Of a stretch of DNA of 53,904 nucleotides, positions 39,287-48,420 are shown piece after piece. Position 1 is the first letter of the stretch; each line of letters begins with the position of its first letter. The notes under the pieces were generated by a model. That model did not search any database. It had not been told where the DNA came from and worked only from the letters and a program-made list of their open reading frames with translations. The stretch comes from an uncultured Burkholderiales bacterium (GTDB lineage: Bacteria; Pseudomonadota; Gammaproteobacteria; Burkholderiales; Burkholderiaceae_C): assembly GCA_937873395.1 (NCBI GenBank), contig CALMYH010000012.1, forward strand, positions 1-53,904, written 5' to 3'. The position numbers and the translations under genes are program-made.

Positions 39287-40501
39287 TCAACTCCTTGAAT
39301 TGAGCAGGTGATGAACGTCCTGGCGGTAGGCGGTCACGACCGGCACCAGGGCCGAGAGCGCCGCCACCAGAACAGCGAAAAAGGGGAGTGGCCACAACAC
39401 GCGCCAGGGGGTGTCGATGACCAGCACGACCGACTGGGTCTGCATCAGCCACCAGCCCAGACCGGCCGACAAGGCCACGATGAGCAGCAAGGCGATCGCG
39501 GCCGCCAGCAGACCCAGCCAGAGGGCCTCAAGCAGCAGCACACCCGCCACCCGGCGCGGTGGGGCACCCAGCAGGCGCAACAAGGCCAGGTCGGCCTGGC
39601 GCTCACGCAGGGCCGACCACAGGCCGACAAACACCGACAGACCCGCGACCAGCAAGAGCACGAAGCCCATGCCCCTGAGCACCTGCAGGCCCACGCCGAG
39701 CATGGCCATCAGGCGAGTGACCTCCACCGCCGGTGCCGCCGCCTGCATGCCGGTGCTGTCGTTGACCATGCGCGGGAAGGTCACCGCCGCCAGCGGCGTG
39801 TTGTAGCGCAGCAGCGCCAGCGTGATCTCGCGTTCGGCCTGCAGGGCCTGCAGGTCGGCCTCGTCCATGTCGGCCGCGCCGTGCATCTCGTCGTGCACAT
39901 CCCAGACCGATTCGGTGGCGGTCAGCACCAGCCGGTCCAGCACGCAGCCGCAGGGCCGCAGGATGCCGGTGACCTGGTAGGCGAGGTCGTCGTGCACCAT
40001 GCCGCCCCGCCCCAGGCCGTGTGCCCCGTAGAAAGCCTGCCCCAACGCCAGTCCGGTCTGGCGCGCCACCTGGGCGCCCAGCACCGCTTCCATCGATGCC
40101 CCCCACCAGCGGCCGGCGGCGAGTGTGACGCCGTAATGGGCCGGGTAGTCGTGGCTGGTGCCGACAATGCGAAAACCGTCCAGGTTGTCGCCCAGGCTCA
40201 GGGGGATGAGCTGCTCCACCTGCGGGTGTCGCGCCAGGGCCTTGGCCTCGGCCAGCGGAATGTTGCCCGGGGGCACATCCAGGTGAAACACCCCGGCCAG
40301 GATGAGTTGCATGGGGCTGCCCTTGGCACCGACCACCAGGTCGATGCCCGCCAGGTCGCGCGTCAGGGCGCGGTCGACCGCGTCGCGCGACAGGCCCACC
40401 AGACCAAGGGCCGACAGGCCCAGGGTCAACAGCAGCAGGTTCAGGCCGCTGGTCAGCGGTCTGGACCACAGGTAGCGCCAGGCCAGGCCCACGAGGTTCA
40501 T
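39287..40501 (-). CDS. FtsX/MacB-type ABC transporter permease
   Basis: The 404-residue permease opens MNLVGLAWRYLWSRPLTSGL with a first helix. It has a large periplasmic domain (about residues 45-260) and then three helices within an FtsX domain (LRERQADLALLRLLGAPPRR between the first and second). It is the homologue by context of PA4065 in the Zur-controlled PA4063-4066 operon. Unlike importers, this type usually moves lipoproteins or transduces force. The ATG overlaps the ATPase stop. The periplasmic domain contains HDEMHGAADMDE, a possible metal-binding patch. Confidence 0.88.
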   Translation of the reverse strand: MNLVGLAWRYLWSRPLTSGLNLLLLTLGLSALGLVGLSRDAVDRALTRDLAGIDLVVGAKGSPMQLILAGVFHLDVPPGNIPLAEAKALARHPQVEQLIPLSLGDNLDGFRIVGTSHDYPAHYGVTLAAGRWWGASMEAVLGAQVARQTGLALGQAFYGAHGLGRGGMVHDDLAYQVTGILRPCGCVLDRLVLTATESVWDVHDEMHGAADMDEADLQALQAEREITLALLRYNTPLAAVTFPRMVNDSTGMQAAAPAVEVTRLMAMLGVGLQVLRGMGFVLLLVAGLSVFVGLWSALRERQADLALLRLLGAPPRRVAGVLLLEALWLGLLAAAIALLLIVALSAGLGWWLMQTQSVVLVIDTPWRVLWPLPFFAVLVAALSALVPVVTAYRQDVHHLLNSRS

Positions 40502-41157
40502 ACGGGCTCCCGCGCTGCAAGCGGAGGCAGCAGCAGGCAGGGCACTTCGGGCCAGGCCCGGGTGACACGTCGGTCGTGGGTGGCGACCACCAGGGTGGCG
40601 CCCGAAAGCTTGGCCGCGCCAGCCAGCAGGTCCAGCGCCCTGGCGCAAGATGCGTCGTCCAGACTGGCCGTGGGTTCGTCCACCAGCAGCACGGCAGGCT
40701 TTCGCAGCACGGCGCGCGCCAGCGCGACCCGCTGCGCCTGTCCGCCCGAGAGCTCGGACGGTCGCCGACGGGCCAGATCGAGCACACCCAAGGCCTCCAG
40801 GGTGGCAGCAACGGCCTGACGGTCGACGGCCCGACCGGCAGCCACATAGGCCAGTGCCAGGTTGTCCTGCACCGTCAAGGCTTCGCTCAGGTGCAGCCGC
40901 TGGGGCAGGAATCCGACGCTGGCCGCTCGCCAGGCGTCGAGATGGGCACCCGAGAGTGCCTCGATCGATTGCCCGGCGACCGTCAGTCGACCAGCTGCGG
41001 GGCTCAGCAGGCCAGCGGCCAGGGCCAACCAGGTCGACTTCCCACAACCAGAGGGGCCGTGCAGCAACAGGGTATGTCCCTGGGCCAGGCTCACGTCGGG
41101 AAAACCCAGCCTGGTACCGGACGGATAACGCGCCGCCAAACCTTGGGACTCGATCAC
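40498..41157 (-). CDS. ABC transporter ATP-binding protein (LolD/MacB-like)
   Basis: The 219-residue ATPase has Walker A LHGPSGCGKSTWLAL, Q-loop GFLPQRLHLSEALTV, signature ELSGGQAQRVALARAVL, Walker B VLLVDEPTASLDD and H-loop VATHDRR. It pairs with the downstream FtsX-type permease. The ATG at 41157 overlaps the zur stop (ATGA), so regulator and transporter are translationally coupled. It resembles PA4064 in arrangement. Confidence 0.92.
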   Translation of the reverse strand: MIESQGLAARYPSGTRLGFPDVSLAQGHTLLLHGPSGCGKSTWLALAAGLLSPAAGRLTVAGQSIEALSGAHLDAWRAASVGFLPQRLHLSEALTVQDNLALAYVAAGRAVDRQAVAATLEALGVLDLARRRPSELSGGQAQRVALARAVLRKPAVLLVDEPTASLDDASCARALDLLAGAAKLSGATLVVATHDRRVTRAWPEVPCLLLPPLAAREPV

Positions 41158-41621
41158 GCTGCGGTTTCTCCGCCCGACCCGACCGGGCTATTCGGGTCCA
41201 CACACACCGCGCAGGTGCCGTGGATCGACAGGTCCACACGCTGACCCTGGTGACCCAGGTGGGCCAGGGTGTTCAGCAGCTGCTGTGCGACAGCCTGAGT
41301 GGGTTCGCTGGCATCGGTCAGCCTGAACTGTCGGTGACAGGCGTCGCACTCGAAGCGGGGCACCACCCCGGTCTGATCTGCCGCGAGGGCAAATCGCCAG
41401 CTTCTGTCGTCGCCTGTGGTGTGGCGCTCCAGCATGCCCGCCTCGACCAGGCGGTCGAGCAAGCGGTAGAGCGTGACCCGGTTCACCTGCAGCCCCGACG
41501 ACTGCAGCGCCGCCTCCAGTTCGGCGTGTGACGGTGACCACCCTGGATCGGACTGGAAAAGACCGACCACCGCCTCGGTGGCCCGCGTGCGCCTGAGCCC
41601 CGCCTTGTCCAGGCGCTGCAT
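41154..41621 (-). CDS. zur: Zinc uptake regulator, Fur family
   Basis: The 155-residue protein has a Fur-type winged helix (AGLRRTRATEAVVGLFQSD and VNRVTLYRLLDRLVEAGML) and the structural zinc cysteines FECDACHRQFRL and HGTCAVC. The regulatory HxH region is reduced relative to Fur, as in Zur. With zinc bound it should repress both divergent operons via the palindromes at 41704-41762. The start is uncertain: ATG 41621 fits Fur-family N-termini, while GTG 41702 would add 27 residues but lies 2 nt from the operator and lacks a ribosome-binding site. First gene of a five-gene operon. Confidence 0.9.
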   Translation of the reverse strand: MQRLDKAGLRRTRATEAVVGLFQSDPGWSPSHAELEAALQSSGLQVNRVTLYRLLDRLVEAGMLERHTTGDDRSWRFALAADQTGVVPRFECDACHRQFRLTDASEPTQAVAQQLLNTLAHLGHQGQRVDLSIHGTCAVCVDPNSPVGSGGETAA

Positions 41622-41703
41622 CAACAAATCACGGTCAGGTGTGGGAGAGGCCACGGCTTGAGCAACAACAAGAACGGAATGGACAAAGCAGCGGTCGAGC
41701 ACC

Positions 41704-41728
41704 CATAACGCAACTTGGTTGCGTTATG
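41704..41728. promoter_or_regulatory. Zur box 1 (perfect palindrome)
   Basis: CATAACGCAAC (41704-41714) and GTTGCGTTATG (41718-41728) are exact inverse complements around TTG. On the minus strand CATAAC (41728-41723) could be the -10 of the zur operon, with TTGATT in box 2 as -35 at a 17-nt spacing. On the plus strand TATGAT (41725-41730) overlaps the box edge. Confidence 0.88.
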
Positions 41729-41737
41729 ATGCGCCCC

Positions 41738-41762
41738 TTAAACGCAATCAAGTTGCGATAGC
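41738..41762. promoter_or_regulatory. Zur box 2 (imperfect palindrome)
   Basis: AACGCAAT-CAA-GTTGCGAT, a degenerate copy of box 1 with its centre 34 bp away. The minus-strand TTGATT (41751-41746) inside it is a good -35 for the zur operon. Confidence 0.75.
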
Positions 41763-41784
41763 CGCCATCTTAACCGCTCAGGCC

Positions 41785-41910
41785 ATGGTCCGCCCACCCT
41801 CCCGTCCACATCCTGCATCGGCCATCGTGCAGTCGCTCGCAAGAAGGCTGGCGTTCGTCCTGCCCCTCTGCCTCGGGCTCTGGCTGGCTCTGTGGCTGGT
41901 GATCGGATGA
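41785..41910 (+). CDS. Candidate 41-residue membrane protein coupled to znuC
   Basis: The ORF begins at ATG 41785 and ends TGA 41908-41910, overlapping the znuC ATG (41907) as ATGA, the same coupling seen at znuC/znuB. The product has a basic N-terminal part (MVRPPSRPHPASAIVQSLAR) and one strong hydrophobic helix (LAFVLPLCLGLWLALWLVIG), a typical single-pass small membrane protein with the N-terminus inside. The ribosome-binding site is weak (CAGG). The context suggests a subunit or modulator of the zinc importer. The family is not recognised. Confidence 0.5.
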   Translation: MVRPPSRPHPASAIVQSLARRLAFVLPLCLGLWLALWLVIG

Positions 41911-42704
41911 GAAACACGCCCATGGCCCACCCCATCCACCTGGACAACCTGACCCTGGGGTACGAGCGACACCCGGCGGTTCACCACCTGTCGCTCACCC
42001 TGGCACCCGGTAGCCTGGTCGGTGTGGTCGGGCCCAATGGCAGTGGCAAAACGACCCTGCTCAAGGCCCTGGCCGGGCTGCTGCCACCCATGCAAGGCGT
42101 GGTTCATGGACTGAGCGGCCTGCGCGTCGCCTACCTTCCTCAACACAGCGAGATCGACCGGGACTTTCCCATACGGGTGGCCGATCTGGTGGCCATGGGC
42201 CTGTGGCACGAAGTCGGCGCCCTTGGCGGCCTCACACGCGGTCAGCGCCACCGATGCGAGGACGCCCTGCAAACCGTGGGGCTGGGCGAGTTCGGTCACC
42301 GGACGCTGGACACGCTGTCCGGGGGACAGTTCCAGTGCGCCCTGTTCGCCCGCCTGCTGCTGCAGGACGCCGACCTGGTGCTGCTGGACGAGCCGTTTGC
42401 CGCCGTGGACACAAGAACGACCGAAGACCTGCTGGCCATCCTGTCCCAGTGGCACCAGGCGGGCAAGACGGTGCTGGTGGTGCTGCACGACCTGCCGCAG
42501 GTGATGGCGCATTGCCCCGAGACCCTGTTGCTGGCCCGCTCGGCCGTGGCCTTTGGCCGCACCCATGACGTGCTCACCCCGGGCAACCTGCAACGCGCCC
42601 GCCAGATGACCGAGGCCTGGGACGAATCCGCACCCGTTTGCCAGCATGCAGAGGCCATTGCGGGCTTTCCGGTCTCTGCCAGCCCCAGGCAGGTGACGCC
42701 ATGA
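41907..42704 (+). CDS. znuC: Zinc ABC transporter ATP-binding protein
   Basis: The 265-residue ATPase has Walker A VGPNGSGKTTLLKAL, Q-loop VAYLPQHSEIDRDFP, signature TLSGGQFQCALFARLLL (C replaces the usual R) and Walker B LVLLDEPFAAVD with H-loop VLHDLPQ. It belongs to the manganese/zinc/iron importer class and pairs with the permease ZnuB. The ATG at 41907 overlaps the stop of a small membrane ORF, and the stop overlaps znuB. Zur boxes lie about 150-200 nt upstream, so derepression under zinc starvation is expected. Confidence 0.93.
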   Translation: MRNTPMAHPIHLDNLTLGYERHPAVHHLSLTLAPGSLVGVVGPNGSGKTTLLKALAGLLPPMQGVVHGLSGLRVAYLPQHSEIDRDFPIRVADLVAMGLWHEVGALGGLTRGQRHRCEDALQTVGLGEFGHRTLDTLSGGQFQCALFARLLLQDADLVLLDEPFAAVDTRTTEDLLAILSQWHQAGKTVLVVLHDLPQVMAHCPETLLLARSAVAFGRTHDVLTPGNLQRARQMTEAWDESAPVCQHAEAIAGFPVSASPRQVTP

Positions 42705-43606
42705 ACGACACCGCCATGGCGCTGCCACCTTCGATCTGGCTGGACTGGCTGGGACTGGCCCCGTTCGCCGAGTTCGGCTTCATGCAGCGGGCCTTGCTGG
42801 GCTGCCTGGCCCTGTCTGTCAGTGCGGCTCCCATGGGTGTGTTTCTCATGCTGCGTCGCATGAGCCTCACTGGCGACGCCATGGCCCACGGCATCCTGCC
42901 AGGCGCGGCGGTCGGCTACCTGGTGTCCGGTCTGTCGGTCGGGGCCATGACCCTGGGTGGGCTGGTGGCCGGCCTGATCGTCGCCATCGGATCGGGGCTG
43001 GTGGCCCGCAGCACGGTCCTGCGCGAGGACACCAGCCTGGCGGCGTTCTACCTGATTTCGCTTGCACTGGGTGTGCTGATCGTGTCCTGGCGCGGCAGCA
43101 ACGTGGACCTGCTGCATGTGCTGTTCGGCACCGTGCTGGCCCTGAACGACGACGCCCTGTGGCTGATGGTCGGGGTGGCCAGCCTCACCCTACTGGGTCT
43201 GGCGGTCCTGTACCGCCCGCTGGTGCTCGAGTGCCTGGACCCGGTCTTCCTGCGCTCGGTCAGTCGCTGGAGCCCGGTGGCCCATTACGGATTCCTGGTG
43301 TTGCTGGTGCTCAACCTGGTGGCCGGCTTTCACGCGCTGGGCACGCTGATGGCGGTGGGATTTCTGGTGCTGCCGGCGGCGACCGCGCGTTTCTGGGTGC
43401 GCGAGATCACCGCCTTGCTGGTGCTCTCCAGCCTGTTCGCCCTGTTCGCCAGCCTTGCCGGTCTGCTGCTGTCCTACCACGCCGACGTGCCCACAGGCCC
43501 CGCCATCGTGCTGTCCCTGGGTGCTCTGTACCTGGGGTCGATGTTCGTCGGGCGCCAGGGCCTCTTGCGCCAACGCCCATCCCTGCAACCCCACCTGAAA
43601 GCCTGA
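42701..43606 (+). CDS. znuB: Zinc ABC transporter permease
   Basis: The 301-residue permease has about eight helices of the ABC-3 family, with FMQRALLGCLALSVSAAPMG, LMLRRMSLTGDAMAHGILPG and FHALGTLMAVGFLVLPAATA. It forms the membrane channel for zinc delivered by ZnuA. The ATG overlaps the znuC stop (ATGA), and znuA begins 3 nt after its own stop. Confidence 0.93.
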   Translation: MNDTAMALPPSIWLDWLGLAPFAEFGFMQRALLGCLALSVSAAPMGVFLMLRRMSLTGDAMAHGILPGAAVGYLVSGLSVGAMTLGGLVAGLIVAIGSGLVARSTVLREDTSLAAFYLISLALGVLIVSWRGSNVDLLHVLFGTVLALNDDALWLMVGVASLTLLGLAVLYRPLVLECLDPVFLRSVSRWSPVAHYGFLVLLVLNLVAGFHALGTLMAVGFLVLPAATARFWVREITALLVLSSLFALFASLAGLLLSYHADVPTGPAIVLSLGALYLGSMFVGRQGLLRQRPSLQPHLKA

Positions 43607-44542
<936 letters not shown>

Positions 44543-44649
44543 ACCCGGCAAGGCGAGGGAGAAGGGCCTGAACCACCGGCCCGCGCGCGCTGCACCCGCC
44601 GTCGACAAAGGCGATATGCTCGCAGCTGCGATCCTTCGAAGACCCCTGC

Positions 44650-45528
44650 TTGCCCTTCCCACACTTGCTTCTTGCCCTCGCCGTGGTGGCGGTCTGGGGC
44701 ACCAACTTCGTCGTCATACGCTGGGGCCTGGACGGCATGCCGCCGTTTCTGCTGGCGACCCTGCGTTTTGCCCTGTCGGCCCTGCCCTGGCTGCTGTTCG
44801 TGCCGCGCCCCGCGGTCGGCTGGCCGATGCTCGCGGCCTTCGGCGTGCTGCTGGGGGTGGGCCAGTTCGGCCTGTTGTTCGTGGCCATGAATGGCCACAT
44901 CTCGCCCGGCCTGGCCTCGCTGGTGGTCCAGATGCAGGTGTTCTTCACCATCGGCCTGTCGCTGTGGCTGATGCGCGAACGGGTGCATGCCTACCAGTTG
45001 GTCGGCCTGGTGCTGGCCCTGCTCGGGCTGGGACTGATCGCCAGCCGGCTGGACGCCGACGCCACGCCCCTGGGCATCGCGCTGGTGCTGGCGGCGGCCC
45101 TGTGCTGGACCGGCGCCAACCTGGTGGTCAAGCGCTGTGGTCAGGTTAACATGCTGCACTTCATGGTCTGGAGCAGCGTGTTTGCCGTGCCCCCGCTGCT
45201 GGGGCTGTCGCTCTGGCTGGAGGGGCCGGCCCAGATTGGACAGGCGCTGGTGGCCGCCGACGGGCTGATCTGGGCCACGGTGGTCTGGCAGGCGGTCGGC
45301 AACACCCTGTTCGGCTATGGGGCCTGGAACTGGCTGCTGGCGCGCCACCCGGCGGCCACGGTCACGCCCATGGCCTTGCTGGTGCCGGTGTTCGGTCTGA
45401 GCGCGTCCGCGTGGGCGCTGGGCGAAAGCCTGCCGGCCTGGAAACTGTGGGCCTGCGCCCTGGTGCTGGGCGGCCTGGCGGTCATTGTGCAATGGCCCCG
45501 CCTGCGCGCACGGCTGGCGCGCACCTGA
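44650..45528 (+). CDS. EamA/DMT-family transporter
   Basis: The 292-residue protein has ten predicted helices in two EamA repeats (first ALAVVAVWGTNFVVIRWGLDG, given as a 21-residue stretch over about residues 9-29; second ALVLAAALCWTGANLVVKRC). It is close to YdcZ/O-acetylserine-cysteine exporter-like members. The start codon is TTG at 44650 with GAAGA 11 nt upstream. It may export amino acids or metabolites. A possible -10 TATGCT lies near 44614-44619. There is no evident link to the zinc genes. Confidence 0.85.
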   Translation: MPFPHLLLALAVVAVWGTNFVVIRWGLDGMPPFLLATLRFALSALPWLLFVPRPAVGWPMLAAFGVLLGVGQFGLLFVAMNGHISPGLASLVVQMQVFFTIGLSLWLMRERVHAYQLVGLVLALLGLGLIASRLDADATPLGIALVLAAALCWTGANLVVKRCGQVNMLHFMVWSSVFAVPPLLGLSLWLEGPAQIGQALVAADGLIWATVVWQAVGNTLFGYGAWNWLLARHPAATVTPMALLVPVFGLSASAWALGESLPAWKLWACALVLGGLAVIVQWPRLRARLART

Positions 45529-45544
45529 AGCGGCGACCGCCGGC

Positions 45545-46081
45545 TCACTTCACCAGCCGGGCGAAGCTGCGGCGCAGCTTTTCGACCTTGGGCGCCGCCA
45601 CCGCCAGGCAGTAACCCTGGTGCGGGTTGCGCTCGAAAAAATCCTGGTGGTAGTCCTCGGCCGGCCAGTAGTGCGCCAGGGGCAGCAGCTCGGTCACGAT
45701 GGGCTGGGCAAACGCGCGGTCTGCCGTCAGTTCGTCGATCAGCGCCTGGGCCGTCGCGCGCTGTTCCTCGCTGGTGAAGTAGATGCCGCTGCGGTACTGG
45801 GTGCCCACGTCGTTGCCCTGGCGGTTGAGCGTGGTCGGGTCGTGGATGAGGAAGAACACCTCCAGCAGCTCGCGGGTGCTCACCTGCGCCGGGTCGTAGA
45901 CCAGCCGCACCACCTCGTTGCAACCGGTCAGTCCGGTGCAGACGTCTTCGTAGCTGGGCCGGGCGGCCTGCCCGTTGCTGTAGCCGGATTCGACGTCCAG
46001 CACGCCGCGCACCTCTTTGTACACGGCTTCGGTGCACCAGAAGCAGCCGCCGCCGAGCACCAGGGTCTGTGAATCGTTCAT
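45545..46081 (-). CDS. msrA: Peptide methionine sulfoxide reductase A
   Basis: The 178-residue enzyme reduces the S-epimer of methionine sulfoxide in proteins. The active site GGGCFWCTEAVY carries the catalytic Cys. ESGYSNGQAARPSYEDVCTG, GNDVGTQYRSGIYF and AEDYHQDFFERNPHQGYC complete the family pattern. GGAG lies 9 nt before the ATG at 46081; the frame continues upstream without support. It is cytoplasmic, since no signal peptide is present. Confidence 0.96.
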   Translation of the reverse strand: MNDSQTLVLGGGCFWCTEAVYKEVRGVLDVESGYSNGQAARPSYEDVCTGLTGCNEVVRLVYDPAQVSTRELLEVFFLIHDPTTLNRQGNDVGTQYRSGIYFTSEEQRATAQALIDELTADRAFAQPIVTELLPLAHYWPAEDYHQDFFERNPHQGYCLAVAAPKVEKLRRSFARLVK

Positions 46082-46100
46082 GGCCGGTCTCCGCTTGATC

Positions 46101-47006
46101 TCATGGATGGGCCCGATGATGCCCCGGCTGCGCCGCTGCGCGCACCGCCGCCAGAAATGCCCCCATGGGGCCTCCGTCCCGACCCGTGCGCCACAGGCAG
46201 TGGGTGTCGTAGGGTGCCAGCGGCCGGTCCAGGGGCACAAATATCACACCGGGCAGACCCGCCTGCTGCAGAGCGGCCGGCACCAGGCCCACGCCCAGGC
46301 CCTGGGCGATCACCGACACCACACTCAGCCAGTGGCGCAATTCGAAGCCCAGGGCCGGCTCAAAACCTGCGTCGGCACAGGCCGCCAGAATGCGGTCGTG
46401 GTAGTCGGGAGACACCGCCCGCATCACGATGGCGAAGGCCTCATCCTTCAGACCGTCGAGTGCCAGCGCCTTGCGCCGGGCCAGCGGGTGGCTAGCCGGC
46501 AGGCAGGCCACAAAGGGCTGGCTGGACACCAGGATCTGCGAGAAACCCGCCGGCACGCGGGTGGTGTGAACAAAGCCCAGGTCCAGCCGGTCGTGCACCA
46601 GCTCCACCAGTTGCTCGCTGCTGCTGAGCTCGCGCAAGGCCAGCCGCAAGCGCGGGTGCGCCGCCGAAAAATCGCGCAAGACCTGCGGCAGTCCGCGGTA
46701 CAGCACCGTGCCGGCAAAGCCGATCTGCAACTGGCCGGCCAGGCCCTGCCCCACATCGCGCGCCTCGCGTGCGGCCTGCGCCGCCTGCTCCAGCAAGGCC
46801 TGGGCGCGCGGCAAAAAAGTCTGGCCGGCCGCGGTGAGCGCCACGCCGCGGCTGTTGCGCTCGAACAATCGCGCACCCACGCCCGCCTCGAGCTGCTGGA
46901 TGGCCATGGACAAGGGCGGCTGGGTCATGGCCAGGCGCTGGGCCGCACGACCAAAATGCAGCTCCTCGGCGAGCACAATGAAACAGCGCAGGTGGCGGAA
47001 CTCCAT
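46101..47006 (-). CDS. LysR-family regulator, probable activator of gcdH
   Basis: The 301-residue protein opens with the LysR winged helix ([21 protein letters not shown], given over residues 1-21, then [20 protein letters not shown]). It continues into a periplasmic-binding-like effector domain ([21 protein letters not shown], about 93-113). It is divergent from the glutaryl-CoA dehydrogenase gene across 97 nt with two dyads of the T-N11-A type, so it is probably the GcdR-like activator that responds to glutarate or glutaryl-CoA. CATAAT lies 8 nt before its ATG. Confidence 0.88.
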   Translation of the reverse strand: MEFRHLRCFIVLAEELHFGRAAQRLAMTQPPLSMAIQQLEAGVGARLFERNSRGVALTAAGQTFLPRAQALLEQAAQAAREARDVGQGLAGQLQIGFAGTVLYRGLPQVLRDFSAAHPRLRLALRELSSSEQLVELVHDRLDLGFVHTTRVPAGFSQILVSSQPFVACLPASHPLARRKALALDGLKDEAFAIVMRAVSPDYHDRILAACADAGFEPALGFELRHWLSVVSVIAQGLGVGLVPAALQQAGLPGVIFVPLDRPLAPYDTHCLWRTGRDGGPMGAFLAAVRAAAQPGHHRAHP

Positions 47007-47007
47007 A

Positions 47008-47042
47008 AATACGAATTATGTATTGATCTATCGCCGATCAAT
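47008..47042. promoter_or_regulatory. Two LysR-type dyads between lysR and gcdH
   Basis: AATAC (47008-47012)-N7-GTATT (47020-47024) and ATTGATC (47022-47028)-N7-GATCAAT (47036-47042) overlap by 3 nt. Both have the 7-nt spacer typical of LysR half-site pairs. The first overlaps the lysR -10, suiting autorepression; the second is closer to gcdH and suits activation. Confidence 0.65.
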
Positions 47043-47103
47043 ATTGGACAGCTATTCATCAGGCCACGACAATCGCCACCAACCCCATACAGGAGACCCA
47101 CCC

Positions 47104-48291
<1,188 letters not shown>

Positions 48292-48317
48292 ATGTATCGA
48301 ACGCCACCTGCCTGAAA

Positions 48318-48344
48318 AGGGCTGCCGCGCGCAGCCCTCTCTTT
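48318..48344 (+). terminator. Terminator after gcdH
   Basis: AGGGCTGC (48318-48325) pairs with GCAGCCCT (48331-48338) around CGCGC, followed by CTCTTTT. Confidence 0.7.
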
Positions 48345-48408
48345 TGGTCGGTGCCGTGGCAAGGCACGGATTTTGCGGGCAGAGGCCGGGAATCCATCCG
48401 ATTTCTGG

Positions 48409-48414
48409 TAGCTT
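48409..48414 (+). promoter_or_regulatory. Possible -10 element of the antiporter gene (leaderless arrangement)
   Basis: TAGCTT, exactly 6 nt before the ATG at 48421; no ribosome-binding site. Confidence 0.4.
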
Positions 48415-48420
48415 CGACGC

